NCBI RefSeq assembly: GCF_003438995.1
Contig: NZ_QSUN01000003.1
Location: 62,001-126,000 of the forward strand
Source: Bacteroides sp. OM05-12
GTDB taxonomy: Bacteria > Bacteroidota > Bacteroidia > Bacteroidales > Bacteroidaceae
DNA length: 64,000 bases
Direction: 5' to 3'
In this document: in pieces, positions 54,521 through 62,897 of the stretch
Layout: the number at the start of each line of letters is the position of its first letter
Numbering within the stretch: the first letter of the stretch is position 1
Notes under the pieces: model-generated
What the model saw: only the letters and a program-made list of their open reading frames with translations
The model's database searches: none
Told to the model about the DNA's origin: nothing
Program-made: the position numbers and the translations under genes

Positions 54521-55405
54521 TTAAATAGCTTTCTTATTCTTCACGCCATACTCTTTTTGATACTCGGTAGGCAGCATATGAACCGTCTTTTTAAATTGGT
54601 CAATGAAATTAGACAAGTTGTTGAAACCAACTTCCATACTTATCGTAGAAATCTTCATTTTCCCCTCAATCAAAAGCCGTTTGGCATGTCCGATACGCAT
54701 ATCATTTAAATATTGCACAAACGTTTTCTTTGTCCGTTCCTTAAAATAACGGCAAAATGCCGTAGGAGTAAGCCCTACTAATCCCGCTACATCTTCCAGC
54801 TTTATCGGTTGATTGAAGTTCTTCACCAAATATTGATATATCTTATTGAAGCGCTCAAAATCGGAGGAATTAACCGACTGAGTGAAGCCGACACTGGCTA
54901 AAAGTTCGTATTCCTCCGTCTTTGCCATCATATCCAATAAGGTTATCAAATTTGTAACCCTTTCCGCTCCACCAGAATTAAAAGTTGTGCGGATAAATTC
55001 AGACAGCATCCTGCGAGCCTCCCCTGTGAACTTAATACCGCGACGGGAACGCTCTATCAGATTCCGAATATGCATAAATTCAGGCAGATTGATCATCACC
55101 CCTTCAAATAACTCTTTACGGAAATAGACACATAAGCACACAGACCTTAATCCGGATTCTTCTTCAAAGAAAGCTTTATCATTTCTCCATTCGTGAGGCA
55201 ACTGAGGACCGATAATACAAACATCACCCACTTCATAGTTTTCTATGTGATCACCGACAAAGCGAGTTCCGCTTCCTTCTTCTATGCACATGATCTCCAA
55301 CTCAGGATGATAATGCCATGGCACAATAAAATAAGGCAAATCTTCGCGATAAAAATTTATATAGTTCTCTACGGAGAATGGCAGTTCCTGATAAAGAGGT
55401 TTCAT
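54521..55405 (-). CDS. AraC family transcriptional regulator
   Basis: A 294-residue regulator. The frame continues to a TTG at 55501, but the ATG at 55405 (MKPLYQELPFSVENYINFYR) lies downstream of a good promoter and was chosen. The N-terminal cupin sugar-sensing domain shows IVPWHYHPELEIMCIEEGSG and VGDVCIIGPQLPHEWRN. The C-terminal double helix-turn-helix has IKLEDVAGLVGLTPTAFCRY and ISTISMEVGFNNLSNFIDQF. It is upstream of, and in the same direction as, the isomerase-kinase operon and is the obvious activator for it and for susCD (inference supported by the shared upstream motif). Confidence 0.92.
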   Translation of the reverse strand: MKPLYQELPFSVENYINFYREDLPYFIVPWHYHPELEIMCIEEGSGTRFVGDHIENYEVGDVCIIGPQLPHEWRNDKAFFEEESGLRSVCLCVYFRKELFEGVMINLPEFMHIRNLIERSRRGIKFTGEARRMLSEFIRTTFNSGGAERVTNLITLLDMMAKTEEYELLASVGFTQSVNSSDFERFNKIYQYLVKNFNQPIKLEDVAGLVGLTPTAFCRYFKERTKKTFVQYLNDMRIGHAKRLLIEGKMKISTISMEVGFNNLSNFIDQFKKTVHMLPTEYQKEYGVKNKKAI

Positions 55406-55449
55406 TGTGATATCAAATTGGAATATTATGCATAAAGTTGTATTGAAAA

Positions 55450-55481
55450 CAAATATATGTGATAAATGCCAAAAGTACAAA
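55450..55481 (-). promoter_or_regulatory. Promoter of the araC-type gene
   Basis: On the minus strand TTTG (55478-55481) and TATATTTG (55450-55457) are 20 bases apart; the leader is about 45 bases. A second -7-like TACTTTTG lies at 55470-55477. A weak GATATC site (55409-55414), resembling the operator core, sits next to the start codon and could serve autoregulation. Confidence 0.6.
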
Positions 55482-55586
55482 TAAAAAATAGCGATTAACA
55501 ATAAAACAAAGCAAAAGCCATATGCTATGTGAACTTTTTTAAAGAATCCAATCCTATTCCTATAATATATATATAATACCTCCCGG

Positions 55587-55613
55587 GTGATTAAAGATAA
55601 TCATCTTTATCAC
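55587..55613. other. Imperfect inverted repeat between TCCCGG direct repeats
   Basis: GTGATTAAAGAT (55587-55598) pairs, with one bulge, with ATCTTTATCAC (55603-55613). TCCCGG occurs on both flanks in the same orientation. It lies in the 507-base gap (55406-55912). Purpose unknown; a protein-binding dyad or RNA hairpin are both possible. Confidence 0.35.
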
Positions 55614-55664
55614 TATCATTTTTCTCCCGGACGTTTAAGCAAATTCTCCCGTAAGAAACAACCG

Positions 55665-55730
55665 AAAGACGTAGGGCATTCGGCAAAAAGACGTAGGGCG
55701 TCAAGGGTAAAGATGTAGGGCGTTTTTATG
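55665..55730. repeat. Array D: three contiguous 22-nt tandem repeats
   Basis: Units at 55665, 55687 and 55709 each open with AAAGA(C/T)GTAGGGC. The phase is exactly 22 nt and there is no spacer. It lies about 180 bases beyond the stop of the leftward GldF-GldG gene. The rest of 55731-55912 contains a loose CAGCACT/AGTGCTG pair and nothing else recognisable. Confidence 0.8.
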
Positions 55731-55912
55731 TATCATGCAAAAAGCGCGACAAATTTTCAGCACTCATAAAGGCGAGTAATGTCACAAGTTTTCTTATTTG
55801 GGGCTTTTTGAAAGATAAAGTGCTGGTAATGAGCTCCGCGACAAAAATTTAGTAGGGGGTATAAAAACTATATAAAATAATAGCAAAGAAGTTACTATAT
55901 TTTTCCGATGAA

Positions 55913-58309
55913 CTATCGGCGATGATATTTCCTTCTTCTACTCCAGATAAACAAACCTCCTCCGGCAAACAGGATACACAAAGGAAGAAGTACATTGACT
56001 AACTGCCATTTATACAATCCGGTAGTCACTTCCTGTTTATTCAACAGGCGAAGCCGTGAATTCCGGGCACGCAAGTTCAGCCAGCTTTCATTCCCTGCCA
56101 AATAATTCACCGCATTGACTATGAAATCGGCATTACCCAGTTGTTCCCCTGTCACCGGTTCATATCCCAATGGTAGAGGCATACTCTGATTACCTTGCCC
56201 TTTCCAGTCATTCTTAATCAAAGACGAGCTTGCACAAACGATGATTCGTGCCGGTTCACTTACTTCTTTCACTTTCTCCGCATACCACGAAACCGGACGA
56301 TTACGAAAAACAGACGTAAATTGCCCCTCTATCAACCCCGCAACAGGCAACAGCGATTCATTGAAATAAGAGGGTTCAGCCGGCATTTCCACATATCGCA
56401 AACTTACCATCTCAGGAACCGGAAGCAGATGGGCATTCGGGGAAGTTGTCAACAGAGTTGTTTTTTTCTGTCCTTCTCCCTCTCCCACCCATGTTATCGT
56501 GCTAACCAATTCCGATTTCAAAGGTGAAATGTTCCGGGTAATTGAACTGTCGTATACGGGTTCCAATAGCGGAGCGAAATACCACGGCACAGTAGAATAA
56601 GCCTCCTTTGCACCAACCTGCGAAGAAGCCAAACGAATCGGAGTACAGTTCATATCCTGTACGGTTACCGGATTAATCCGCACGCCATACGTAAACAGCA
56701 TATCATCCAAATTCAATTCATTCTTCAATGTCGGTGATTCTCCTGTCTCCGCAAACTCCTCTTCCGAGATTTTCACACCATCCAACAGGAAGAAAAGACT
56801 TCCTCCATGCATCAGATATTGATCCAACACAAATTTCTCTTCTTCCGTAAAAGCTGTTTGGGGAGAAGCTATAATCAGAGCTTTATACGGATAGAGTTCT
56901 GCCGGATCCGCACTTAATGTGCCACGATCCACATGATAGTATCTGCTCAATAAATTTGTCGCTTCATACACATAAGGTTCAGACCATTCGCCATGCCCCT
57001 CTATAAAGGCGATTCTGGAAGGTTCCCTCATGGTCAGTAACCGAACGGCATCTGTCAGCCCATATTCCAAATCAGCGACAGAAGCATTAAGCACCTCTTG
57101 CGAAGAAAGATTAATATTCTTTTTCAATAGTTCAACAGGAACAGTATCTCCGTCATAAACCAGCTCTAACCACGGAAATACGATTTTCGACGAAACCTTT
57201 CCTTCCCTATCCCGCTCATTCACCGAGATACCTTTTATGCCCCGTTCATCCATTTTAAGATAATTCTTTTGTCTTGTCGCCTCATCCGGAGCAATAGCAG
57301 GATTTACTTCCCTCAAAACAATGCCATGAGTTGCATATTGTGACAGCTCTTCCAACACATCCAACGTAGCCGTACGAAGGCGATCGAAAGCCGGATTCAA
57401 GTCCCCATTCAAATAAAGCAAAACTTCCAACGGTTTGTCTAACCCCTTCACTAAATCACGGCTTTGCAGGGATAAAGTGTACCTTTTCCCTTCTGTCAAA
57501 TCAATACGGATATAAACAAATGCGGAAAAAACATTGAAGAGAACTAATCCTGATAAAACGACGACCGTATTCCTCCATAGCTTCTTATCTTTACGCAAAG
57601 TATTGACTGCTATCGTCAATCCTATAAAGAAGGTACAAAGTGTCAGAAAATAGATAATATCCCGCGAATCGACTACTCCACGAATCAGAGAGCGATAATG
57701 CTCATTCATCCCCATGGCAGACAACATATTATGCATTGCCCCATCTGAATATAATGAAGCCAACAGATCAAAACCGAAAAAGCCTGCAAAAGAAAGAAAA
57801 GCGGCTACCAAAAATGCAACCAATTGATTGCTTGTTAAAGAGGAAGCAAACACTCCAATCGAAACAAATGTCGCGATAAGCCCTATCAAAGCAATATATC
57901 CGCCTGCAAGTTCTCCCATGTCCATCCCTGAACTACTCATCATCTGCACGCTGAATACATATACCCACGTGAGCAACAGTGCCATCAACATTAATAAGAA
58001 AGCGGATAGGAACTTAGATAATACAATCGTAGATAAGCGAATAGGCCGGAACAAAAGCAATTCCATCGTGCCCAACCGTTTTTCTTCGGCAAAAGAACGC
58101 ATCGTTACCGCCGGGACGAACAGTAAAAGTAATATAGGGGCTAATGAAAAAAATGGTCTCAGACTGGCATACCCACTATCCGGAATATTATAATCTCCTC
58201 CAAATACCCACAACATTAACGATACGGCCAACAGCCATACCGCAACAATAACATACCCCATTGCAGAACTGAAAAAGAGAGCTATTTCTTTTCTTAATAA
58301 ATATTTCAT
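55913..58309 (-). CDS. GldF-GldG fusion: ABC permease plus auxiliary substrate-binding-like domain
   Basis: A 798-residue membrane protein. Residues 1 to about 245 are an ABC-2-type permease with six helices (MKYLLRKEIALFFSSAMGYV, then FFSLAPILLLLFVPAVTMRS and EEKRLGTMELLLFRPIRLS), the GldF pattern. Residues about 255-798 are GldG-like: one helix, a long extracytoplasmic domain (VYIRIDLTEGKRYTLSLQSR, PSRIAFIEGHGEWSEPYVYE), and a final membrane helix before a basic tail (FIWSRRRKYHRR). In gliding Flavobacteriia GldF and GldG are separate subunits partnering the ATPase GldA; Bacteroidales carry this fusion without gliding. No ATPase gene is adjacent, so it must be elsewhere. A TATCTTTG promoter element lies about 50 bases upstream. 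Confidence 0.85.
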   Translation of the reverse strand: MKYLLRKEIALFFSSAMGYVIVAVWLLAVSLMLWVFGGDYNIPDSGYASLRPFFSLAPILLLLFVPAVTMRSFAEEKRLGTMELLLFRPIRLSTIVLSKFLSAFLLMLMALLLTWVYVFSVQMMSSSGMDMGELAGGYIALIGLIATFVSIGVFASSLTSNQLVAFLVAAFLSFAGFFGFDLLASLYSDGAMHNMLSAMGMNEHYRSLIRGVVDSRDIIYFLTLCTFFIGLTIAVNTLRKDKKLWRNTVVVLSGLVLFNVFSAFVYIRIDLTEGKRYTLSLQSRDLVKGLDKPLEVLLYLNGDLNPAFDRLRTATLDVLEELSQYATHGIVLREVNPAIAPDEATRQKNYLKMDERGIKGISVNERDREGKVSSKIVFPWLELVYDGDTVPVELLKKNINLSSQEVLNASVADLEYGLTDAVRLLTMREPSRIAFIEGHGEWSEPYVYEATNLLSRYYHVDRGTLSADPAELYPYKALIIASPQTAFTEEEKFVLDQYLMHGGSLFFLLDGVKISEEEFAETGESPTLKNELNLDDMLFTYGVRINPVTVQDMNCTPIRLASSQVGAKEAYSTVPWYFAPLLEPVYDSSITRNISPLKSELVSTITWVGEGEGQKKTTLLTTSPNAHLLPVPEMVSLRYVEMPAEPSYFNESLLPVAGLIEGQFTSVFRNRPVSWYAEKVKEVSEPARIIVCASSSLIKNDWKGQGNQSMPLPLGYEPVTGEQLGNADFIVNAVNYLAGNESWLNLRARNSRLRLLNKQEVTTGLYKWQLVNVLLPLCILFAGGGLFIWSRRRKYHRR

Positions 58310-58357
58310 TTGCCAACAAATAATAAATATTGCCGTTATCCGTTTTTATAAACGAAG

Positions 58358-58365
58358 CAAAGATA
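58358..58365 (-). promoter_or_regulatory. -7 element for the GldF-GldG gene
   Basis: The minus strand reads TATCTTTG, 49 bases before the ATG at 58309, within the 81-base divergent spacer. No comparably good element was found for the rightward gene at 58391. Confidence 0.5.
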
Positions 58366-58390
58366 CGTATATTGCTTAAACATCTGTATC

Positions 58391-60010
58391 ATGAATAAGA
58401 AAATGATTATGCGGACAGTGCTATCCGCCGTTATTATACTTCTTCTTATCATAACCGGTGCCTATTTCTATTCTCTACTGAGCAAAAAAGAAAAGGAATC
58501 GGACACTAACCTATATACTCTCATTCCCAAAGATTGCATTGCCATTCTGGAAACGGATAATGCAGGGCATTTTTTCCATAACATAAATAATGTAAACTAT
58601 GAACGTAATATTAATTCGTTGAAGATTTCCGAGTTGCTTTACGGACTCAAAAATAACTTTGAAACTCTATCCGACAATAAGATACATGGATTCAGCAAAC
58701 AAATGAGCCAGATCATTGTCAGCTTCCATCAACCTAATACCAGCAAAGACCAAATTCTATATTGCAAATTAGGTTCGGGAGACAAAGATTTCATAAAAGG
58801 ATATATTGACCGAAATACATCTATACTATTCCCTCCCAAGACATTCGAATACAGAAATGAGAAGATTCATATATATCCGCTAAATGCTACTGAATTTCTC
58901 GCTTGTTACTATCATCAGGAGTTTCTCGTAGTCAGTTATCAGGAAAAACTCATAGAAAAAGTCATTGATACCTATCTGGATAAAGAATCCATATTATGCG
59001 ATTCCGTATTCGCTTCAATCGTCAATCGTAACAAGACTCGCATGGAAGCCACTATTTTTATCAAAGGGGAACAAATTGAACTTGGGAACAACGAAGATAA
59101 ATATCCTAAAACAACAAGTATTTCACATTGGGGAGAATTTGATATAAAATTGAACCCGGATGCAATCTATCTCTCTGGCACCAGCTTTGATACGGATAGT
59201 TGTAATTCTTTTGATAATGCTCTGAAAACTGTAGAGCCCGTACCCAATATATCAGGTAAAGAACTTCCCGAGTCTACTTATTTCCTCTGCCAATTGGCAA
59301 CATCAAATATGGAAAAGATATTCAAACAAATCACTCAAAAGGAATATCCTCCGTTAAGGTGCTACACTCCGCAAGAAAAAGCAGACTCCTGCATGCTACA
59401 TTATTTTAAAGAGTATGCTGAAAATACCATGAGTATAATTATGTTTACCACATCACAAGATGAAAATACACAAAGAATCATCGCCAACATACCTGTAAAA
59501 GACAGAGAAAGCGCAGAGAGTTACCTAAAAAGTCTAATTCCGACTTTTACGGGTCGAAAGATAGAAAGCTCTTTTTTCCATTTTAATGGGAAAGCATATC
59601 AATCAATGACTTTACCTCGACTGACTTTTACCGGACATTTTGTAAGAGGCATTATCAAGAACAGACAAGCAGAAGATTATGTCTGCTGTTTCTATAACGA
59701 CCGCTTACTTATCGCCCCCAACGATACTTGTATACAAGATTATATTCATCTGGTAGACAATGGAAAGGTAAAGGAAGGTGATGTAATTTTTGAGGAATGT
59801 ATGGCAGGACTTGCACCGGAATCAGCTTGCTTATTGATGACGGACATGAGTAAAACAATAACAGAGCCACAACTCTATGGACACCTGATGCCTAACTTCT
59901 TCTTTAAGAATAAAGATTTCTTCCGGAATTTTCTCATGACAACTCAATTCACCACAGCAAACGGTACTGTGTTTCCAAGTATCACTTTAACTTATAAAGG
60001 AGAATTATAA
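58391..60010 (+). CDS. DUF3352-like membrane-anchored protein of unknown function
   Basis: A 539-residue protein with one N-terminal membrane helix (MRTVLSAVIILLLIITGAYF) and a large extracytoplasmic part. Phrases such as LIPKDCIAILETDNAGHFFH and FLACYYHQEFLVVSYQEKLI, and the later ESTYFLCQLATSNMEKIF, resemble Bacteroidetes DUF3352-type proteins, in which a repeated beta-alpha unit occurs twice. No catalytic motif was recognised. It starts 81 bases from the divergent GldF-GldG gene and its stop is one base from the converging MBL hydrolase stop, so there is no room for a separate terminator. Confidence 0.6.
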   Translation: MNKKMIMRTVLSAVIILLLIITGAYFYSLLSKKEKESDTNLYTLIPKDCIAILETDNAGHFFHNINNVNYERNINSLKISELLYGLKNNFETLSDNKIHGFSKQMSQIIVSFHQPNTSKDQILYCKLGSGDKDFIKGYIDRNTSILFPPKTFEYRNEKIHIYPLNATEFLACYYHQEFLVVSYQEKLIEKVIDTYLDKESILCDSVFASIVNRNKTRMEATIFIKGEQIELGNNEDKYPKTTSISHWGEFDIKLNPDAIYLSGTSFDTDSCNSFDNALKTVEPVPNISGKELPESTYFLCQLATSNMEKIFKQITQKEYPPLRCYTPQEKADSCMLHYFKEYAENTMSIIMFTTSQDENTQRIIANIPVKDRESAESYLKSLIPTFTGRKIESSFFHFNGKAYQSMTLPRLTFTGHFVRGIIKNRQAEDYVCCFYNDRLLIAPNDTCIQDYIHLVDNGKVKEGDVIFEECMAGLAPESACLLMTDMSKTITEPQLYGHLMPNFFFKNKDFFRNFLMTTQFTTANGTVFPSITLTYKGEL

Positions 60011-60011
60011 C

Positions 60012-60770
60012 CTATACTTCTATCGTCAAACCATCATACGCCAAATGTATATGGGAAGGAAGCGACTGTTCCACTTCACGATGCAACCCTATGTGATGGC
60101 TCATATGGATAAAATAAGTCTGTTTTGCCTGTATCCTTGCTACATTCTTCAATGCCTCATCCAACGATTGATGGGTAGGGTGCGGCTTTATGCGCAGAGC
60201 ATTCATTACTAAACAGTCTAATCCGTGTAATTTTTCATATTCTTCTTCCGGCATCGTAAGCATATCGGTAATATATGCCATCTTCCCGATTCTATAGCCC
60301 AGAATAGGCAAACGTCCGTGCATCACTTGTATCGGAACAATTTCTATACCGGCTATACAAAAAGACTGGGAAGCATCTACCACATTTAAAGAGATGGCAG
60401 GTACACCGGGATATTTATGTTCCACAAGACAATACGGCATACGCGCCTTTAAATGAGTGGCAGTATATTCGTCGGCATAAAGAGGAATATCGGCAAACCG
60501 ACTAAAAGGACGAAGATCATCCAAACCTCCCACATGGTCATAATGTTCATGAGAAATCAAAACTCCATCCAACGGTGCGAAATCCAGATGAAGCACTTGT
60601 TGCCTAAAATCAGGACCACAATCCAATAAAATTCGTTTACCTTCTGTTTCCACCAATACAGAAGTACGCAAACGGCTATCTTTTGGATCTTTTGAAGTAC
60701 AAACTTCACAAGTACAACCAATCTCCGGCACACCGGTAGAAGTTCCGCTTCCTAATATCGTTATCTTCAT
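60012..60770 (-). CDS. MBL-fold metallo-hydrolase, PhnP-like
   Basis: A 252-residue cytoplasmic metal-dependent hydrolase. The N-terminus LGSGTSTGVPEIGCTCEVC carries the extra Cys cluster of PhnP-like proteins, followed by SRLRTSVLVE. The core motif HEHYDHVGGLDDLRPF binds the two metals, with further His residues in VMHGRLPILGYRIG and FIHMSHHIGLH. PhnP relatives are phosphodiesterases acting on cyclic ribose phosphates or similar nucleotides; the family in Bacteroidetes is usually annotated only as MBL hydrolase. It is three bases after murB and therefore in the same operon. Confidence 0.85.
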   Translation of the reverse strand: MKITILGSGTSTGVPEIGCTCEVCTSKDPKDSRLRTSVLVETEGKRILLDCGPDFRQQVLHLDFAPLDGVLISHEHYDHVGGLDDLRPFSRFADIPLYADEYTATHLKARMPYCLVEHKYPGVPAISLNVVDASQSFCIAGIEIVPIQVMHGRLPILGYRIGKMAYITDMLTMPEEEYEKLHGLDCLVMNALRIKPHPTHQSLDEALKNVARIQAKQTYFIHMSHHIGLHREVEQSLPSHIHLAYDGLTIEV

Positions 60771-60773
60771 AAT

Positions 60774-61793
60774 CTACTCTCCGATAAAATTAACTTCAGG
60801 ATAGATGTCCACCCCGAACTTCTCTTTTACAGACAACTGTACAGCCTTTGACAATGCTATAATCTCACGTCCTGTAGCTCCTCCCTTATTTACCAAGACC
60901 AGTGCCTGCTTATCATGCACTCCGGCATTTCCCAGTAATCTGCCTTTCCAGCCACAACGGTCAATCATCCATGCCGCAGGAACTTTCACCCGATCTTCAT
61001 CCACATCATAATGAGGTATATCAGGATATGTTTGCTTTAATAGTTCAAACTGTGCACGGGGTAAGATAGGATTCATAAAAAAACTCCCGGCATTTCCTTC
61101 AATCTTCGGATCCGGTAGTTTAACTTCACGAATAGCAATAATCGCTTGCCGGATAGTCTTTAAATTCACCTCATCAAACTTCTCCAACTCTGTTTTTATA
61201 TTTCCATACTCCAAATTAAACCGAGTATGTTTATCTAATTTATACGTTACATAAGTAACAATATACTGCCCCTTAAGTTCTTTCTTAAATATACTCTGAC
61301 GATAAGAGAAGCTACAATCTTCATTTGCAAAGGTTCTCTCTTTTCCACTTTCCACTGCAACCGTTTCCACTCGTTCTATGATATCTTTCACCTCCACCCC
61401 ATAAGCTCCGATATTCTGAACTGCACTTGCGCCAACTTCACCGGGAATAAGCGAAAGATTCTCTGCCCCATACCACTCGTTATCTACACAATAAGCTACA
61501 AAATCATCCCATACCTCGCCTGCGCCTACACGAACCATTACATACTCTTCTGTTTCCGAAATAATCTCCATTCCTTTAATTCCCGAATGAAAAATAGTAC
61601 CTTTATAATCTGAAACAAAAAGCAAATTGCTACCTCCTCCTATATGTAAAAAAGGTTGAGGCAAAAGTTCTTTTGAAGATAAAAGAGATTGTAAATCTTC
61701 AACTGAAGAATACTCTATAAAAAGTTCAGCCTCCACATCAATACCAAAAGTATTATGTGAAAGCATCGAATAATGGTTATATCTTGTTATCAT
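60774..61793 (-). CDS. murB: UDP-N-acetylenolpyruvoylglucosamine reductase
   Basis: A 339-residue FAD enzyme that reduces UDP-GlcNAc-enolpyruvate to UDP-MurNAc with NADPH, the second committed step of peptidoglycan synthesis. FAD-binding [20 protein letters not shown] and [20 protein letters not shown] are clear. [13 protein letters not shown] carries the type I tyrosine loop, [11 protein letters not shown] the catalytic Ser, and the end YPEVNFIGE the catalytic Glu. Length and motifs match type I MurB (E. coli-like). It is the first gene of a two-gene operon with the MBL hydrolase; a weak TTTCTTTG -7 element lies at 61812-61819 on the minus strand. Confidence 0.96.
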   Translation of the reverse strand: MITRYNHYSMLSHNTFGIDVEAELFIEYSSVEDLQSLLSSKELLPQPFLHIGGGSNLLFVSDYKGTIFHSGIKGMEIISETEEYVMVRVGAGEVWDDFVAYCVDNEWYGAENLSLIPGEVGASAVQNIGAYGVEVKDIIERVETVAVESGKERTFANEDCSFSYRQSIFKKELKGQYIVTYVTYKLDKHTRFNLEYGNIKTELEKFDEVNLKTIRQAIIAIREVKLPDPKIEGNAGSFFMNPILPRAQFELLKQTYPDIPHYDVDEDRVKVPAAWMIDRCGWKGRLLGNAGVHDKQALVLVNKGGATGREIIALSKAVQLSVKEKFGVDIYPEVNFIGE

Positions 61794-61856
61794 TGCACGT
61801 AGAATTTACTGCAAAGAAAGTGAATTAAATCGAAAGTAGAAAACCTTAAAAGTTTT

Positions 61857-62714
61857 TTAGTTGCTCAAGTCCTCGAACTTATAGAACTCCCATTCCCCAT
61901 CACCGCGACGGCGAAAATAAAGCGAATTAAAGAAGCCGTTATTAATACCTTTAATATTAAGAATCTTCGTTTTAGACTTCGAACTATTATTTTGTCCATA
62001 ATTAATATTTGTCAATCTGTCTTTAGGTAATACCGACATAAAAGCAAGCCACTGCTCCCTTTCAATCGTTGTCTCCAAAATAGAAAAATCATCATCCGGA
62101 TCGTTCGTTACAAATGTCAATGGAGTATGAACCCGCCCTGCCTGAAAAAGACTGTCATTAGCAAATTTATAGAAGAATTCAATAAAGCTTTCATTCTCTT
62201 TAGCCTTTATCTCATGCAAATCGATAGCTTCCAATATCCAAGCACCCTTTTTCCGCTCAAAATAGTACCGTTTAATTGTACTTTTAGCCATATTAATCCA
62301 TTCGAACTGAACGGAATTCAATGAGGTATCCTGTTGCAGCTCCATATCCTCTTCTTTATCAAATAACAAAGTATAATATGCCTGACTAACAAACAATGAA
62401 TCATGCCTCCAATCCTTTTCTTCAACTTTAAGAGGCTTATTCATATTATAAAAAGGCAAAGGGAAAAGTATTCGTTTACGTTGCATATTATCGTCAACGG
62501 CAAAACTATAAACAAAATCATCAAAAATTTCATCGGCTTTTACCGGAAGCGGTTCTTCTTCCTCTTCCTGAACAAGCGAATCATTATTGTGATGTCCCAT
62601 TGATACTGAATCCACTAGACTCGTCAACGGCTCAAAAGGATCGATTTTTGATTTCCTACTATTACAAGAAGAGAGTAAAACCAAACCAATAACCCCTATA
62701 ATTATCCTTTTCAT
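61857..62714 (-). CDS. DUF4348 family lipoprotein
   Basis: A 285-residue lipoprotein (MKRIIIGVIGLVLLSS-C). A low-complexity acidic stretch (VQEEEEEPLPVKADEIF, about residues 48-64) leads into a domain beginning FDDFVYSFAVDDNMQRKRIL and containing YYFERKKGAWILEAIDLHEI and the end FYKFEDLSN. This matches the Bacteroidales DUF4348 family, function unknown, presumably periplasmic or outer-membrane-anchored. It lies 63 bases upstream of murB and has its own promoter element (TATCTTTG on the minus strand at 62771-62778). Confidence 0.8.
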   Translation of the reverse strand: MKRIIIGVIGLVLLSSCNSRKSKIDPFEPLTSLVDSVSMGHHNNDSLVQEEEEEPLPVKADEIFDDFVYSFAVDDNMQRKRILFPLPFYNMNKPLKVEEKDWRHDSLFVSQAYYTLLFDKEEDMELQQDTSLNSVQFEWINMAKSTIKRYYFERKKGAWILEAIDLHEIKAKENESFIEFFYKFANDSLFQAGRVHTPLTFVTNDPDDDFSILETTIEREQWLAFMSVLPKDRLTNINYGQNNSSKSKTKILNIKGINNGFFNSLYFRRRGDGEWEFYKFEDLSN

Positions 62715-62770
62715 TTTTGCTGCAACTAATGTAAATACTTACTAAGCAACACATCTAATTTAAAATCGCG

Positions 62771-62778
62771 CAAAGATA
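62771..62778 (-). promoter_or_regulatory. -7 element for the DUF4348 gene
   Basis: TATCTTTG on the minus strand, 56 bases before the ATG at 62714. Confidence 0.55.
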
Positions 62779-62843
62779 CACGTTTATTTCATATTATGAT
62801 TATAGAAAACAGATTATTTATAACGATAAGTCATTAATAACAA

Positions 62844-62871
62844 GAGGACGGATTTATTGAAATCCATCCTC
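62844..62871 (-). terminator. Stem-loop after the LRR gene
   Basis: GAGGACGGATTT (62844-62855) pairs with AAATCCATCCTC (62860-62871) with one mismatch and a 4-base loop, 26 bases beyond the stop at 62898. The following tract is AT-rich rather than a pure U-run. Confidence 0.6.
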
Positions 62872-62897
62872 CCGATCAACCCTAATTATGTCGCTGA

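Noticed and set aside
55406..55501. TTG-initiated extension of the AraC-family protein
   Set aside because: The extension covers the predicted promoter and would add a hydrophobic segment unlike family N-termini.
55731..55912. Possible hairpin from CAGCACT and AGTGCTG
   Set aside because: Only seven bases with a loop of more than 50 bases; too weak to call.
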